Source: Phytoseiulus persimilis
Lineage: Eukaryota; Arthropoda; Arachnida; Mesostigmata; Phytoseiidae
Reading direction: 5' to 3'
Length of the DNA stretch: 64,000 nt
Assembly: GCA_037576195.1 (NCBI GenBank)
Contig: CM075102.1
Location: 51,456,745 to 51,520,744, forward strand
The notes beneath the pieces were generated by a model. That model had not been told where the DNA came from. It made no database searches and saw only the letters and a program-made list of their open reading frames with translations. A program made the position numbers and the translations under genes. Below, in pieces: positions 12,459 to 26,439 of this stretch (the first letter of the stretch is position 1; each line of letters opens with the position of its first letter).

Positions 12459-13180
12459 TGTAGGCAGGCGCAAGAACGCTGATAATCTCGGACAGTTGGT
12501 CCCCGTGACCAACTGATCGCGACTCTCAAAAACCGGAGGTCGGGTATAATATGAATAGATCATTGACGAGTTATAGAACACCGACGACGAAAAAGCTTCC
12601 CGCGATTCATTGGAACGACACATCCCGCTGACAACGAGTGTTTGCGAATGGCGCTCTCGAGACAGATTCGCTCCGTTCGATGGCGAAGCAAACGCGTTCG
12701 AGACACTTGCTTTCGTTTGGTCAGAAAGCAGCTCGGTCAGAGCTGGGGATCGCGGGTCTGAGCTTCTCATCGTTTTCTCCGGCTGCATACGATTCCTCCA
12801 AAGCTCATTGGCGTCGTTTGACGTCGCAAAAGCCGTATTCCGAGATGAAAGCCATTAGCACGCATCCCCGCGAAGAGAATCGGGACGACGCGAGTCGGAG
12901 ACAAATCTAAGAAGAGAGTGGCAGTCAGCGTGATACTACGTCCTGCGCGTGCGTGTTGGTACTTGAGTGGATCAACAGTTGTTAAAACTTTTGTGAATAT
13001 TCCTTCGTACGACTTCAGGGAGAGAGAGGGAGAGATGAGCAACGAAGTGTATAAGGTGGGTTTTCGAGGTTCACCCACAGTCTGTGTTCGCCGACTTTCG
13101 CTGTATAAAAACTCCACATTATAAATATTATCATTATTATTATACTATTGATATTATTAACGAAAACTGTCATTATTGAT
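12459..13180 (+). other. Probable pb 3' UTR and downstream DNA
   Basis: Follows the pb stop codon. It ends in an AT-rich block at about 13120-13170 with ATT repeats. No canonical AATAAA was found, so the transcript end is not defined. No coding frame is convincing. Confidence 0.3.
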
Positions 13181-15184
13181 GGATGAAATTGTCGACCTCA
13201 ACTTCGACAACTCGAACAACAGCAGTCATCAACGATGTGTCTTCTACCTAAAAACGTTGATTTCCGTATTCGTAGTCTACTGAAACGCCCCTCGTGGAGC
13301 TTTTTCCCTTGTCTCGCATTCATTTTCGAAGAGGCCAGATCGCCCGTCCGCGGGAAACGGTCTCCGCAGCCGTCGTCATTCGAATCTGATTCTTGATCGG
13401 ATCCACGAGGCAGGTAGACTCCTAACTGAAAAATGGTGCAATGTCTTCGAGATGGCGGAAGAGTCAAACTCCCAACAGATTCACTCGACTGTGGAAAGGT
13501 TGGGTGAGAGTTCTCGTCGAACGAATCAATCTAGCCGGACGATGGGTTCTCCTTAAGCAGTTCTCCTTGTGACTGTCGTCGGATGTGAGCAAACATTCCG
13601 TACACCGTTGTAACTAAACATCGAGCAATTAAATAACGATAACAGAATAATGATGATGATTGCTTCCCAAACCCTAGTAGAGAATGAAGAGTTGCGCTTC
13701 AAACGCCACACTCTGATGCTGATGAAGTTACGAGCGACCAGCGTACCGAGTCGTACCGTTACAAAAGCTGCGCAGGGTGACGGAAATCCAAAAAGTCGAA
13801 CATCGTGTACCACCACTGTAAATACGTGAGTCGTAGCGGGATTGCACTCCTCGACAGAAGCAGCGACAACAACAGATAGAACCCAGCATGCCAACATGGC
13901 CAAACGGGGACCGGGTGATCAGCGTCGCCGACAGGGGGGAAGCGTTGCTTTCCTTCCTGCACGACGATTTATCAGGAGGGAAAGTTTCTATGAATTCTGC
14001 GCCGCACCCTTCGAGGGATCCACTGGAGGAACAACTCGTCAGGAAGCCAACCGAATAGAACTGGTACTTGCTCGGATCGAAACTGGAACGATTCAAAGAC
14101 AAATAAATCGACAAGTGATAATGAAAAAGAAAGCTAACCGGTGTGGTCGTTCCAACCTCTCTCGTACCGTGGAGATTCGTTCGAGCTTGTGTTGTTTTCC
14201 CCGAATCTCTTTTCCAGCCTCCTTTTTCAGAACTCCCGGGACCTTAGAGAAGTGCCTTCCCGGTGCAGAGCTAAAGATTCGCATTAAAGCAGGAGTATCG
14301 GATCTTGCGACAAGACGGGCGGTGCAAAGAATACGGAGCAGTGATAGCTCGACTGTCGCTCGAATTTGCGTCTGAAGCATGGAGCTCGTTCGCTTGCTCG
14401 CTGAACCGCCTGTTCGGCCGTTTGCTCAAGAGTCGCGCCGTGTGTCCATCAGCAGAACAGGGAGGACGGGCGCAAAGGGGGCGGGCAGTGAAGTCGCTGG
14501 TCAGAACAGAGGGCCGCACCACGGGGCGAACGGCCAGCGCGGCGGCTTCAAGACAGACCGAGGAAAGAGTCTATGCAAGCGTCGCAAGACATGAGGTCAG
14601 CAAAAGGTTTTTGGACTTTGGCACTTTCGACTCCCGCTGCTGCTGCTGCTGCTGCCGCCGCTCGTTGCGAGCTCTCCCTTCGTCGTCGCACCATTGCCCA
14701 GATGGAGTGTCTGATGCCGCCGCTGTCGTCGTTGTCGTGGAAGAAATAAGAGCAGCACAGTGCGTTGAGGGAACCTAGAGACGACTCAACGGGCGAACGA
14801 ACAAACGACAGTTAAGTCTCAAAGCAAAGAGCTCGCAACCGATTGTTCGCTCGCCAGCTGCAGCAGTTAACAAGACAACGACACAGCTCTTCACAAGGTA
14901 TGGGACCCACGGACAGCACTTGGACCGACAGACGAACCGTCCGGCGGACTCTCAGACGAACGAACATCCTGCCGACGATTTTTACAGATGGTCGCCGGAT
15001 TCGGAAGCAAAGCTGTGCTTTCGCGTTGTGTTGGTTGTTTGCTCGCTCCTATCTCGCTCATTGTTCTCGCTCTCCTTTTCGCTCTCCATTTCGTTCCTCC
15101 GATATCCCGTCACTCATTGATGGAGATCTCTTTTTCCCCCGCTCAGTAAAACAGCTACTTTAGTGAGCTCCTCGTATCGAACTC

Positions 15185-15940
15185 ATGTTGCTACATGAAA
15201 TACGATGCGTCGCGAGCGAATTCGCAGAGTCGCGGGAGTTCGACTGCGGACTATGTCCCGCAGCCAACCATATTGCCATATACCCTGACCGAATTCCCAG
15301 ACGCTCCACCAGAAAGACGATGGTAGGTCCCCCCCGCACGAGCTCCTCAAGCCCCGAGCCGGCTCTGGAAACATATCGAGACCGATCCGACCTCCGGAAT
15401 ATGGCTCGATCCCAGAGGTGCGAATTCAGCACAGCGTTACCGACGTTCGAAAGCGGCGTTGGGTCACTCGATAAGTTCCTTCGAGCCGACCCTGAAAATT
15501 CGGTCGGACATTTCTCGGAATTCTCCCCGGGACTTCGAATCAGACTTCCCCGAGATTATGCACAAATAGAGCCCAAAAGTATGGTCCGACCTTCCCAAAA
15601 GTTTTGCCACATCAAGCCGAGAGCGCAGTTGAGTACTCGCGAAAGTATCTCAAAGTTCGTTCTCATGGCACCATCACAGCTCAACGGTGGTGCTCGCGCA
15701 GCGTCGTCGAAAGCAAGGCCGGACCTTCTCGGATACACTTGTCAGCACTCTGAAACGGATCCTCGTAGCAAGGGGCGCGTGGGATTCGAGTGCGAGCTCC
15801 TGAAGGAGATGCCCTCCTCGAGTAATTTCCCTCTGAATTCCTTGCGGCAGAAAACATGCAGCGATGCAACCTACGCGATGGTTTTGCGAAGAGAACGCAG
15901 GGTTTCTCTTCCGAGTTCCGGGAATAGCACGGTAGTTTGA
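15185..15940 (+). other. Orphan open frame, 251 codons, coding status doubtful
   Basis: ATG at 15185 opens a 251-codon frame in DNA that is not a simple repeat. The translation is Ser/Arg/Pro-rich with no recognisable domain, signal peptide or membrane segment. The opposite strand also has open stretches of 60-115 codons over the same DNA, which argues for low stop density. There is no AATAAA close downstream. I cannot assign a function and think it more likely non-coding than coding. Confidence 0.15.
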
Positions 15941-16596
15941 GATTCGTTCCTAGTCCTTCAAGAATGACAAAACCCTTCCGGAGGTGGATCCGAAGTTCTT
16001 GATCGACTTCACCGGGTTCGAGGAACATAAGCCTCGTCCACGGATCGTGGTGTCGCCCCCGGAAACTGATCGTGTTAAGTTGAGTTTGCTCCCGATGGTC
16101 TACCCTTCTTGTTTTCAGTCAGGCAGTCAAAGGGGATGACTCATGGGGGGAAACCGCAATGATCGAGACGCAAAATCTCTGAACACGGAATATCGCCAGG
16201 ACCCAATCCGAGGTCATGAATGGCGCGGAAGGTTCGCGAATGACGCCGGATCAGAACCTCAGGAGAATGCGAGAGCCCGCGGGATGCGTTAGAGGAGCCA
16301 TTGGCTCTTTTATTACTGGAGTTGGCCGTTTCACGCAATGGATATTAAAAGCATCCGTGCATTCATCGTGTACTGTTGCGTTCCGACAAGCTCATGGCTC
16401 CAGTTCCTAGAGCGCCTGACGGATCTTTGCTTCGAAATTTGATTCCTTCTGACACTCAAGGCGTTCCTGATTCACTTCCGGATGAGTTTGGCATCCTCGA
16501 TCGCGAAAGCTCCCCGAAACTCATTCGTGAGATGATGGGACTTCACTTCGGACCCTACGACGAAGAGCTCTCCCTCCAACAAGGGAGTCATGGGAG

Positions 16597-16618
16597 CCCC
16601 CCCCCCCCCCCCCCCCCC
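16597..16618. repeat. Poly(C) tract, 22 nt
   Basis: Uninterrupted run of 22 C. Similar C or G runs of 13-15 nt occur at 26425-26439, 43682-43694 and 45045-45057. Confidence 0.9.
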
Positions 16619-19600
16619 GAGACTCCGAGGCCAGTTCAGAATGATGAAATTGATCTGTGTGTGGTGACCGTCCTCCGAATGTCAATTTCTCCGATTCGCG
16701 ACCCGAGAGGTCGAGCGGTATGAATTTTCGGTATGAACCGACACCGCGCTTCAAATATCTGAATAGCTTCCTGGTTGTGGCGTACAAAAGACGTGTCCCA
16801 CTGGAACCACGCTTGTCTGGTGAAATATCGCTTATTCTAAGCAGCACACCTTCGTGCATATTCATGCCTTATCTTTTTGCGTGCTCCTCTTTCCCACGCA
16901 TACCTCACCCATCAACTTGAGCAATCGAACTCGTGGCGAGCGTGGCGGAAATGGAGAATGAGATTAAGCAAGCGACTCAGGATGAGGGAAGAACCGACGG
17001 AACAATAATCCCGTCGACGTTTCCTTCCAATCTTGGTCCCGTTTCTTAGACGACCTAGAGCCATTAGTAGCGTCTCGCCATTGGCTGGCTGGCTGACCGG
17101 GTTACACCGAGCTGCCGCCCAGATTCCCAGTCCGTTCGTCTCTGACACGATTCGATCCTCGTCAGCAGTGTTCTGCTTCAGTCACTCGATCGGTTCTGTT
17201 TCCTTCTGCTGTTCCGATGGTATGAAAATGAGAGACGAGGATCCGACAGCACTTTCCGATTCGTTTTCGCCCGCAGGAGGGTGACGCGTAGAAACACGCG
17301 AGATCCCTCATCTGTTCAGCAACTTGAGCCGCATCGCCGACATATCGGTCTCTATTATCAATCAATCTCCCTATTTCGTGCTCATTCCGCTGGTTTGCTT
17401 TCGGCTCCGAGCTATTCTTCGATCGTTTCGTTGACTCTCCTCGTTCTCCGTCGACTCGTGCGAAGTAGTCGGACAATCCTGGGCCCGCATTATGAATGGA
17501 AATCAGAGGTAACAATCGGTTGTTGTCAGCCGACATAATTCGCACGGAGAGGGTAGGAGAACTCTCGTTTGACTCCGGGATCCAACCGCTTCCCAGGCGC
17601 AGCGCCGATGAAAAATCGCGAACACCGCACATCCGGATTTTTTGATCCGGGTGCACGCGACGGGAAAGGAGCAACGGCGCGCGGTCGGAACTTGCAGCAC
17701 CAGAAACAAAGGCCGCCCCTCCTTCCTGTCGATGCCTTCGTGCCGGGAGCCTCTGGGGCTACAGCCGCCGCCGCCTATGTTTGAATCTGTCTCGCTCGCT
17801 CACATGCGTGGGTCCGCATGCGTGGTCTGGATGTGAGGAAAGGATTTTGTCGACGAGCGGTTCTACATCCCCGCTTCGGAAGCGGATGTGCTTCCTTGCT
17901 TTTTTCGCTTATCGGGAGCTTTTCGGCCCTCAGAGCCTAGGCTGGCCTCTCCTCAATCGCGCTGGTGGTGGTCTCCTCTCGCCGCCGCCACCACCACCGC
18001 CGTCGTTGTCCTTCTACTCCTTCTCCTCCTGGACCCCGACCGTTCCCCGAGGCGACACAGCAGCCCTCAACCACCACATCAGTCGCTCATCTCGTCCGTG
18101 CCACCTCCCGAATAATGTATTCAGTCCTGGCTGTCGCCTTCCCGACAACCCACCGGGCAGCTGCCCCATGGCTTGCACCACGGCACGGAGCTTGCAGCAG
18201 CAATGTCTTAATCTGACCGACAGATTGGCCGAAGACAGAGGGGTACGGGGCGAAGTCGGCGGCAAACGCCGTGTTAACCCTACCTCGTTCCGTGACTCGA
18301 ACGATCGATTGAACCGCGAGCAACCCGATGCGTCCAGGCGAACCAACGAGCTCCACACGCATGCAAGCGTTCGTTCCAAACAAAACCGACGGAAACAGTG
18401 CGGATTTCCGCTGTTTGCATTGTGTTCTCTGGTTGTGACGGTGTTGGCGTTGATGGCTGGAGTTGTGATGCAGAGGGTTTTGATGTCGGGCGTTGATGCC
18501 TGGGGTTTTGCTGCCGTCGTCGCTGCCGCCATCGCCGCCCTGTCGGTGTGCCGAGCATCGTCTGTTCGTCCTAGTCGCCGGCGTCGTTGTTCCTCCTGCT
18601 GGAGAGTACCGTCGACAACAGCAGGGGGACTCGGGGTCATGGGCACGGTCGGAATACTCGAGGGGAGCCGACGAGAGGAGGGTCTAAAACCAACAAAAAA
18701 CTCGGACACTTTGTGTGTTCCGCGCAAAAGGGGTCAACGGGGGATGCACCATCTCCTTCCGTGACGAAAGGGGAAGGGGAAAAGCCAGCCACCCACACGG
18801 ACAGACAGTCAGTCAGTCAGTGAGCAGCCAGGGAAGCAGACCGAATATGGGTGGAAGAAGGGGGGCGGCCAAACAAGGAAAAGAAGAGATGAGGGGGGGG
18901 GGAGCAGAGGGGCTGGTGCCGTCGTTCTGAAACAATGCGCGTTTCCTGTCGACGTTGCGGCAGCGCGCTTTGCTTGTTCCCTCGCTGGCTGACGCGCGCT
19001 TCGGAAGGAAGGGACGCAGAGCACTTCCGCTGGTGGTTCCGGAGATCCATCCTCTCGGTCGGTCCATCCATCCGTCGCTCGCTCGATCTCCACAACCCCT
19101 GTATCACAATCCTTATGTATACCACCACATACATATACGCGTGGTGGTCGCCACGGCCGTTGTTGCTGCTGTTGGCGTTCTTGTCGTCGTCGTCGTCCTC
19201 CTCCTATCCTGCAGGATGACATTGTGGTTTTTGCTTGGTGGCCCGCTCGCCCGATAGCGTCGCTTGAGGGTCGTTATTCCTGTTCGTTCCTCCGTTGGTT
19301 CGTCATCGCTGTTTCGTTGTTGCTAAACGAGCTGCCGTGTTATCCCAAAGGCCGTGTTGTACTCGCTCGCCCGCTTGCCCCAGTCTGCCGCCGCCGCCGC
19401 CAATCCGCGGATGTATATACAGCGACGAGGACGAGCATGCAAACGACTCTACCCGGCCGCGTCTCCTTCTTCCCGCATCCTGACGTCCTGGCTGGCTGTT
19501 CGCCTGCCTGGTCGGTCGCTCCTTTTCTCCTCGATTTCTTCGCTGCTCGCCTCTCTCCCCACCCCCGACGACCCGTCAACAAGGTTCCACGCCTCTTGAG

Positions 19601-22600
19601 GCGCACGATAAGTATACTGCTCCTCAGTCGTTCTCGTCCATCTCCTGTTGGTTGGTTGCTGGATAGCTGGTTGACTTGCTTGGTCTCCAGTTGCTGCCAC
19701 AGCTTGCTCGCTACTGTGGGTACTCCGGCCGCATCGTTTGAAGTGGAGCCATCCTCCTTGGAGCAGGCGGCGGCCGAGTGGACCGAAAAAGGACAACGCT
19801 CACACACATGGCGCAGCTTCCGACTCTCGTCAGGCAGGCTTCTCTCACTTTATCTTTTCCATTCTACGCTCGGAGCCCCCTCTCGTAGCTCTGCCTGATC
19901 TTCGTTTTTTCTTCACTCGTCGAACAGGAAGCCAAAGACCGGACCGCAGTCCCGGTCAACACGCGAACGAAAAAAACAGGTCGGAACCTCGAGGAATACC
20001 TTCCATCGGTTAGCGACTGGAGCAGCAAAACTGAAGCGGAACCACTCATACGGTTGGCGTTGACATTCGCAGCCTCCATTGTTCGTTGAATCGATCGCGA
20101 ATGCGGAACAACACCGTGCCGTCGAAGCTGCTTGCTGAAGTCGATCTGCTTTTCCGGAGTTCGGCGTACTCGACGGAACATGCGCATAATAAGTCACACT
20201 CCGCGTTTTGCAGAAGGCGGTCTGTATCACTTTCTCCCCGCCTTCTACGGTTGTAAAAGTGTCGTCGTAAAATTCCTTATGTCGCTCCTCTTTCGACGGT
20301 CAGCATCGATGCGAGGATTCACCTCCGGCTCGAACACACGGGCTTTCTGCTGTTCACGTTTTGTTTCCAATGGCAGCCGAGCTGAAGTTGGCCGGACCGG
20401 GCCCCCAAAACTGAGCCCGACGTGGGTTGAGGAACATTGAGCTTGCAATCAGTGTGGGTTTATGCGAACGAGAGCCAAATAAACGCAGACAATGGAGCTC
20501 GACAGACAGAACCAAAGGCTGCTCTCACCCTCGCACCACAAGCGGCGCGGCGGCCGCTCAAGGGGAACGGATATCATGTGAGGTTCAGATACAGCAGGAT
20601 TAATGTGCGAAATCCTGTGCGGGCCCACGAAGAGACAGCACGAGAGCACAGTTCCGATACGAGTCCCGAACGATGACGACACACGCTGGTGTTGCAAATA
20701 AAATCATGCAGAATGAATTCCCATCTTCCGAGTCGTGATCGTGCCACACTTAGCCCGGAAGCACAGGTTTGTCAGAATCGTTAGAACCAGGCGCCGAGGC
20801 TCGCCAGCGGAACCGGTTTCCAGCACGTCTTTCCGAGCTAGAAACTTGAGCGGATAACTTTCAAATGGAGGCCCGAGAAGAGGGAATTGTGCTTAAAGAC
20901 CGTTTCCTCGCCGGAAATCGATCGCGGCATCGACACTGGAGGCGTTTCTTTCTCAAAACCAGTGACAGCATAAAGGAATTATCAGCGAAATATAAACAGT
21001 AGATGTTGGCAACCCGACTGAATACACGAAGTCAAGCCCCCCACCGGGAACTGGCATTCATGGTCAACGGGGTGGACAGCGTTTCATCCTGTTCAAGACA
21101 ATGCAATCATCCGGCAGTCCCGATCGAATCTCGCAGCTGTGAATTCCTACCTCGTTACGCGTGTTGAATCGACGTCCTCATCGTCGGCCGGCAGTTGTTT
21201 TCTGACCTGTAATAACTGTTACCCCCGGTCAAACGGCTGGATAAGGTTCGGTTAACGCCCCTGTCGTGTTAACAGCGAGCTCGGCAGCTTAACCAGCAAC
21301 AAGACCCCGGTTGTGGTTACCCACTGATATGTTGGGAACACATCTGACCGAGCTTCTCAGATGTGTCCTCTCGGGCTCCGTTGTTCCCTCCACTCAGCGA
21401 CGGCGGGAGCAACGATCTCACCCGAGCCGGGCTGAGCTGACCACCACAACCGCTACCTTCACAGGGTTGCTAATCAAGACGCGTCGCTCGACCCCTGAAC
21501 GGCGCGGCTCGCCTGTCTGTCTGTCTGTCGGTACTTCCTCCTCGCCAGCCGTCCTGCAACTTGCCTCGCTCGCTCTCTGCTTGGTCAGGGATCACAGCGA
21601 ACGGATAGATGAAGAGGCAGTGCACTCAGGGTTCGTCCGAATCGGAGTCGTCACGGTGTCTCCCGGTGTTCAAGAGGAATGTGTGGAGCAGAAATGCGTG
21701 TCATACATGAGTCTCAGATTGTGCTCGAAACGACAGCGTTCTGGTTCGGGAGATCCATCCGGAATTTTGGCGAACAATCCAATCGAGCTGTCCAAAGTCA
21801 CTCGCCGCGTACGCAGTCGGCTCTTCGTAATAGTCGCAGTCTTGTGCACAGAGGAACCGATATTGAAACGACGAAATCTTTCGCTCGCAACCATTCTCGA
21901 GTTTAGGCCAGCAGTCGGCAGCCCGACTAAAGGAGACGGTTGTTCAATGCAGGAACAAATGTCATAGATTCGAAAGCGATTTGAATCGGATCGCTCGGTT
22001 GACTCCACCGCTTGCACCCGGAGTATATATTTTGTTCGTCGGAAAAAACTTTGAAAAAATGACTCTTGTTCGTCCGATCGTCAGAAAAAAAAACCACCCA
22101 CCCCGATCAAAACCACCAATACAACTACAGTGTTACCACCCTCCCCTCCCTTCCTCAGCATCGCCGCCAATAGTCGAACAAACTCCACGACGAGATGTTA
22201 TCATACCGAGTGTTCGTGTGTTTGTTTGTTTGCTCCTTTGACTCGGTGGGGAAGATCTCTCAGCGAATGACAAGCCTCCCGGTTGTTACCTCTCTGGTTC
22301 CCGACATTCCTCATGGCGGCATCAGCAGCAACTTTTTCTCATCACGACCCGAGATGGAGTTAATCAGTGAGACTGGAATTCGTAGAATTTCTTGCGAGTG
22401 ACTTGTTTATCGGTTCGTAGCGAGGAGTTGAGACGATGGACGATCTAGGTGAATTCATCGTCGCACCAACTAATATGGTGGAGTCCTCAGATCGCTTCGC
22501 AGATTATGACCCGTGCGGTAATCGTCTGACTACTCAAGCTTGATGCGTTCAACCTATGCGTTTAACCCGTGATCATTCAGTAATCACCAGTGCAAGCAGA

Positions 22601-25600
22601 AAGTCATCTCGAAGATCGTCCGACTTAATATGAGTGGGGACCCTAAGAATAATGAGTTCCGGACGAATCATCGCAACCTGGGGCCGACTACTGTTCGACG
22701 TCGGACAAACATGGCGCCGGATTCTTGAGCGCCGGGAAACGAGAGATGCGCACTCTACTTGGAGTTTATTTTCTTTCGATCGAAAATCTCGCTGTATGAA
22801 CTCCGTGTCGAATGATTCACGGTACCCGAGCTGAGACCGCCGGCGAAATCTGATCCCTGATTCGACTCGACTCATTGTGGTCCCGATCGAGTTACTCACG
22901 GACATAACACGATTTCGTCTAACGAACCCAGCGGTCGTCGAGTCTCACCGCTGGATCTCAACCGAATTCCAGTCAAGCAGTAATTTCAGCCTATTTTTCG
23001 TCTTATGCGTCGTTTCCTTACTCCACTTTCAATGCTTGTTCTTTCACGGAACCCATGATAGAGATGAATGAGCAGATTCGAAAGTGTGAGGTTGGTCGCA
23101 CTGGATCCGGAGTGCGATGATGGGTCACGAGGACGGGAGAACAAAGGAGAAACGAACAAACGAACGAATAGATGGAATTTTAAGCCAAAAATGGCGGAAG
23201 CCCGACACCGTCATCAGTAACTCTGAAGGTAGTTCGGACAGGATGATTCCGCACGAATGAACATTCATCAAACTCTCCCAGCTGCATGAATGGGAGAAGA
23301 TGTAACGCAAAGCTCGATTCGACGGGGGAATTTCAGAGGGAATTCACGTATCAGGTCCCGGAGACACTACACGCATCATTCCGGACTGATCGTTCGCAGA
23401 AGAGGTCCCAGAGAAATATTTCTGCGATTCTCACAGTATCCAAACCCCGCTGGGGTAATCCTACGCCAGCTGGAGGAGGAACGGAGAGAAAACTGTCGCC
23501 ACTACGCCTCCAATCCACACTCTCGGGTAGGTAGTCAGAGATGCAAATTACGAGGAAGTTGAAAAATATACAGAAAGCTATATGGGGTAAATATTTCATG
23601 TGTTCGAAGGCTTGGTTTTGGCAGCGCGGAAAAACATTAGGCTCCCGAATGGCTACGCGAGCGACCAGATACGAGATGGCCTCCTGAGTACCTTGTCGAC
23701 CGACCGAGAAAGCAAGTCCCATGGCACGATACGCGTTACGGCCTCGGAGGCCTCCACGGCCAAGATCCGACTCTGTTTGAGAAATCGTCTCCCAGAACTC
23801 CCTGATCTTGTCGACAATAACTTTCAATTACTCACTTCATTATTATTCTGCTATGTGAGAGCTGAGCTTGTGACATGATTAAATGGGCGCACTTTATTCT
23901 GGAAATCGCTCTCGGAGGAGGACTCATCCTCATCTCGGATGTCGCCTATTTTATCAGTTTCTAATCCTATTGAGGCTGTTGAAAGTACCCGCTCTCAGCC
24001 GCGCTCATTGAGAATCGTAATCATTATGCAAGCTTGTTATGCGAAGAATTCGTCTGAAGTTTGAGTGAGTGACACGGCCGAGCTCCTCGTCTCCTTTGAC
24101 ATCTGTCAATCAACCTGAACCCATGGGCCTCCCTCCTTCGGAGCGCTTTCGAAGAGGGAGGGCGAGAGCGCGTCAGATTATTCCGCATTCGAGATGTAAC
24201 GATTCCCAATCATAACGCCAATCAGATATCGTGTTCAATCCGCGCAGCTCAGGATCATGATCGACACAGGACCTTGATAGAGTGTCCGATCGAATCATGA
24301 CGAGTCGCAATGAGTTATGCCGCAAGCGAGAAAATTATGCCGCACCTTTCGTGGTCGGGGTCCGGAATATTCCTCAACTGGAGCTGTTCTCCCGTGATCC
24401 TTCCTGATGGTCGGCACCGCCAAGATTCCTTCATCACGGCGAGGATCGGAATTCGACTGAGGAGGGTCGCTTTTGAGGTTTTCCTTTCGTCTCGTAACCT
24501 ACCGGCGAGCGTAGCTGGCCTTTGTTCGGAAGAAACTTTAGCCAACGAATTAAGGAATCTTTCTCCGCCCTCCGCCGTGTTTTACCCCATCATCTGCTTC
24601 TCTGTTGGCCGGCTTTCACTCCTTTGACGCGAGGAAAAGACCTTCGTGGTCGTCGTCATCCTCTCCGCCACCATCGTCCAGGGTGCACAGGGCTTTTATT
24701 GTTACAATAAGTGTTTGCAAAAGGAAAAAAGTTTCCTTCCCCGCCTTTGCTGAAAATCTGCTTTTGTTCAGCGCTGCCTGGATTTTGTTGGGGCGGGGGA
24801 GTCATTCTCCGTTCTTGACGTCATTCTCCTTCCCGTGATTCTTGCCCACTGACCAGCGATCCGTGAACATTTTCCTCGCTAAGCGAGCCCGATACCGTCG
24901 TATTCATGAGTTTTCCACGAATTCCCACTGTCCTCAGGAGCTGGGAGGTTTCACTTGAAACGGCGGAGTAGTGCGCCCGAAAGAAACGCCAGCATCACCT
25001 AGGCTTTCCTGAGACATCCATCAGTCATTTCGGGGAGGCTCGTCATCAAGGAGGATGGGTTGTATGTCGGTGAAGCAAGCCGCCTCCGCCCTGATCTGTC
25101 GCACAGGTGGCCGTCGACCGCGAAAGATTCCCTCAGCATCGAACCCTCATCGTTCCGGTAAGAAGTTACGGCGTTCCTTCAGCAGTTTGAAGCTCTTCGA
25201 GTCAGACGATTTTGATTCGAAACGAATCGAATTCCACCGCAAGGCGTCGGAAGCACTGGTCCATCCGTTGTTCTCGCTGGTGACTCATCCAATATTGACA
25301 TTTATTGCACCAACGCGTCGCCTTAGCGTGGACGGGAGTGACGTTCCAGCAAACTGCTTGCTGGCAGGCGGACGGCCTGGCTCGCAGACAGACAAGCAGC
25401 CGCAGTACGCTGCGTAAAGAATGATAAGGCTCTCTCTAGATGAAAAATGGATTTCATACCAGCTACCAAAGACGTGTACAACGGAACCGGAAGCAGAAAC
25501 TGTTTAAAAGTAGTGCGCCCCGAAGTGACAACGGCAGTGAGAGTGGATCCATTTAGCTATCGGATAGAGGTTTCGCTTCAGCACTCATCAGGACCAACCG

Positions 25601-26424
25601 GAGGTCGACGGCGATGACGACCAACCAGTTTGCGCCCCGGACTGGTGGTCTGCCCGACTTTTTTTCCCTCTTTCACTTTCCAACTTATCGGACGATGTCA
25701 AATTTTCCGCGATGCTCTCTGCGAACTCTCCGAGCTCTGGGTCTCGACCTGAGCCGTTGCTTCCACGCACGGACCTCTCCGTCGGCCCTGATTTGTCAAG
25801 AGTGCCCAGCGACCTCGCTGTCGGCTGGCTGCAGACTTCCAGCGGACTTACCGCTCGTCGGAGGAATCCTCACCGGGGGCTCGCGCACCGAGGGCCGAAC
25901 AAACAGGACCCGATTTTGAGTGATCATGCATCAGATGAGCCGCTCGCGCGAGAGGACGTAAGGAATCGAGCCCGATATCTCTTCTTCGAGTCGAGCGTTT
26001 CCAATTCGCTATGCTTTATAGCCTTCGCCTCAGGACTCTTTGAAACAGAATTTCGTTCTCTCTCCTCCTCACGCGTACTATATCACATTTCATGGCGGAG
26101 CTGCCCGGACACAAACGAAGCGGGAAACGAACGAACACGAGGTCGGGTTTTATTTTCTCGGAAGTTCTTTGTAAAATGAATCAAAGCAACGTTTAATAGC
26201 CAAGTAGAAGGAAGGCTTTAAAAGCTGACTTTATGAGCGCAAGGGCGAATTTCAGGTTCGTGCGCGAAACTTCGACGGATTCATACAGCACGGCTCGCCT
26301 TTTCGAACGGGTTGCTTCACCGAAGCATCGTTGCCACAAGTAGTCTCAGGACATTGTCAGCCGACGCTTCGCTAAAAACAAATGACTCGGATGAAGAGCG
26401 GCCGACGAGATACGGCGCGAGTGC

Positions 26425-26439
26425 GGGGGGGGGGGGGGG
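26425..26439. repeat. Poly(G) tract, 15 nt
   Basis: Uninterrupted run of 15 G in an otherwise mixed sequence with no recognised gene around it. Confidence 0.9.

Noticed and set aside
17781-18764. 327-codon open frame
   Set aside because: Driven by GTC/GCC/CTG runs; Ser/Arg/Pro-rich translation without domains, with long antisense frames over the same DNA.
23351-23827. Minus-strand 158-codon frame
   Set aside because: Protein-like in its first half, but no family recognised, no splice partners and no poly(A) signal; not strong enough to call a gene.
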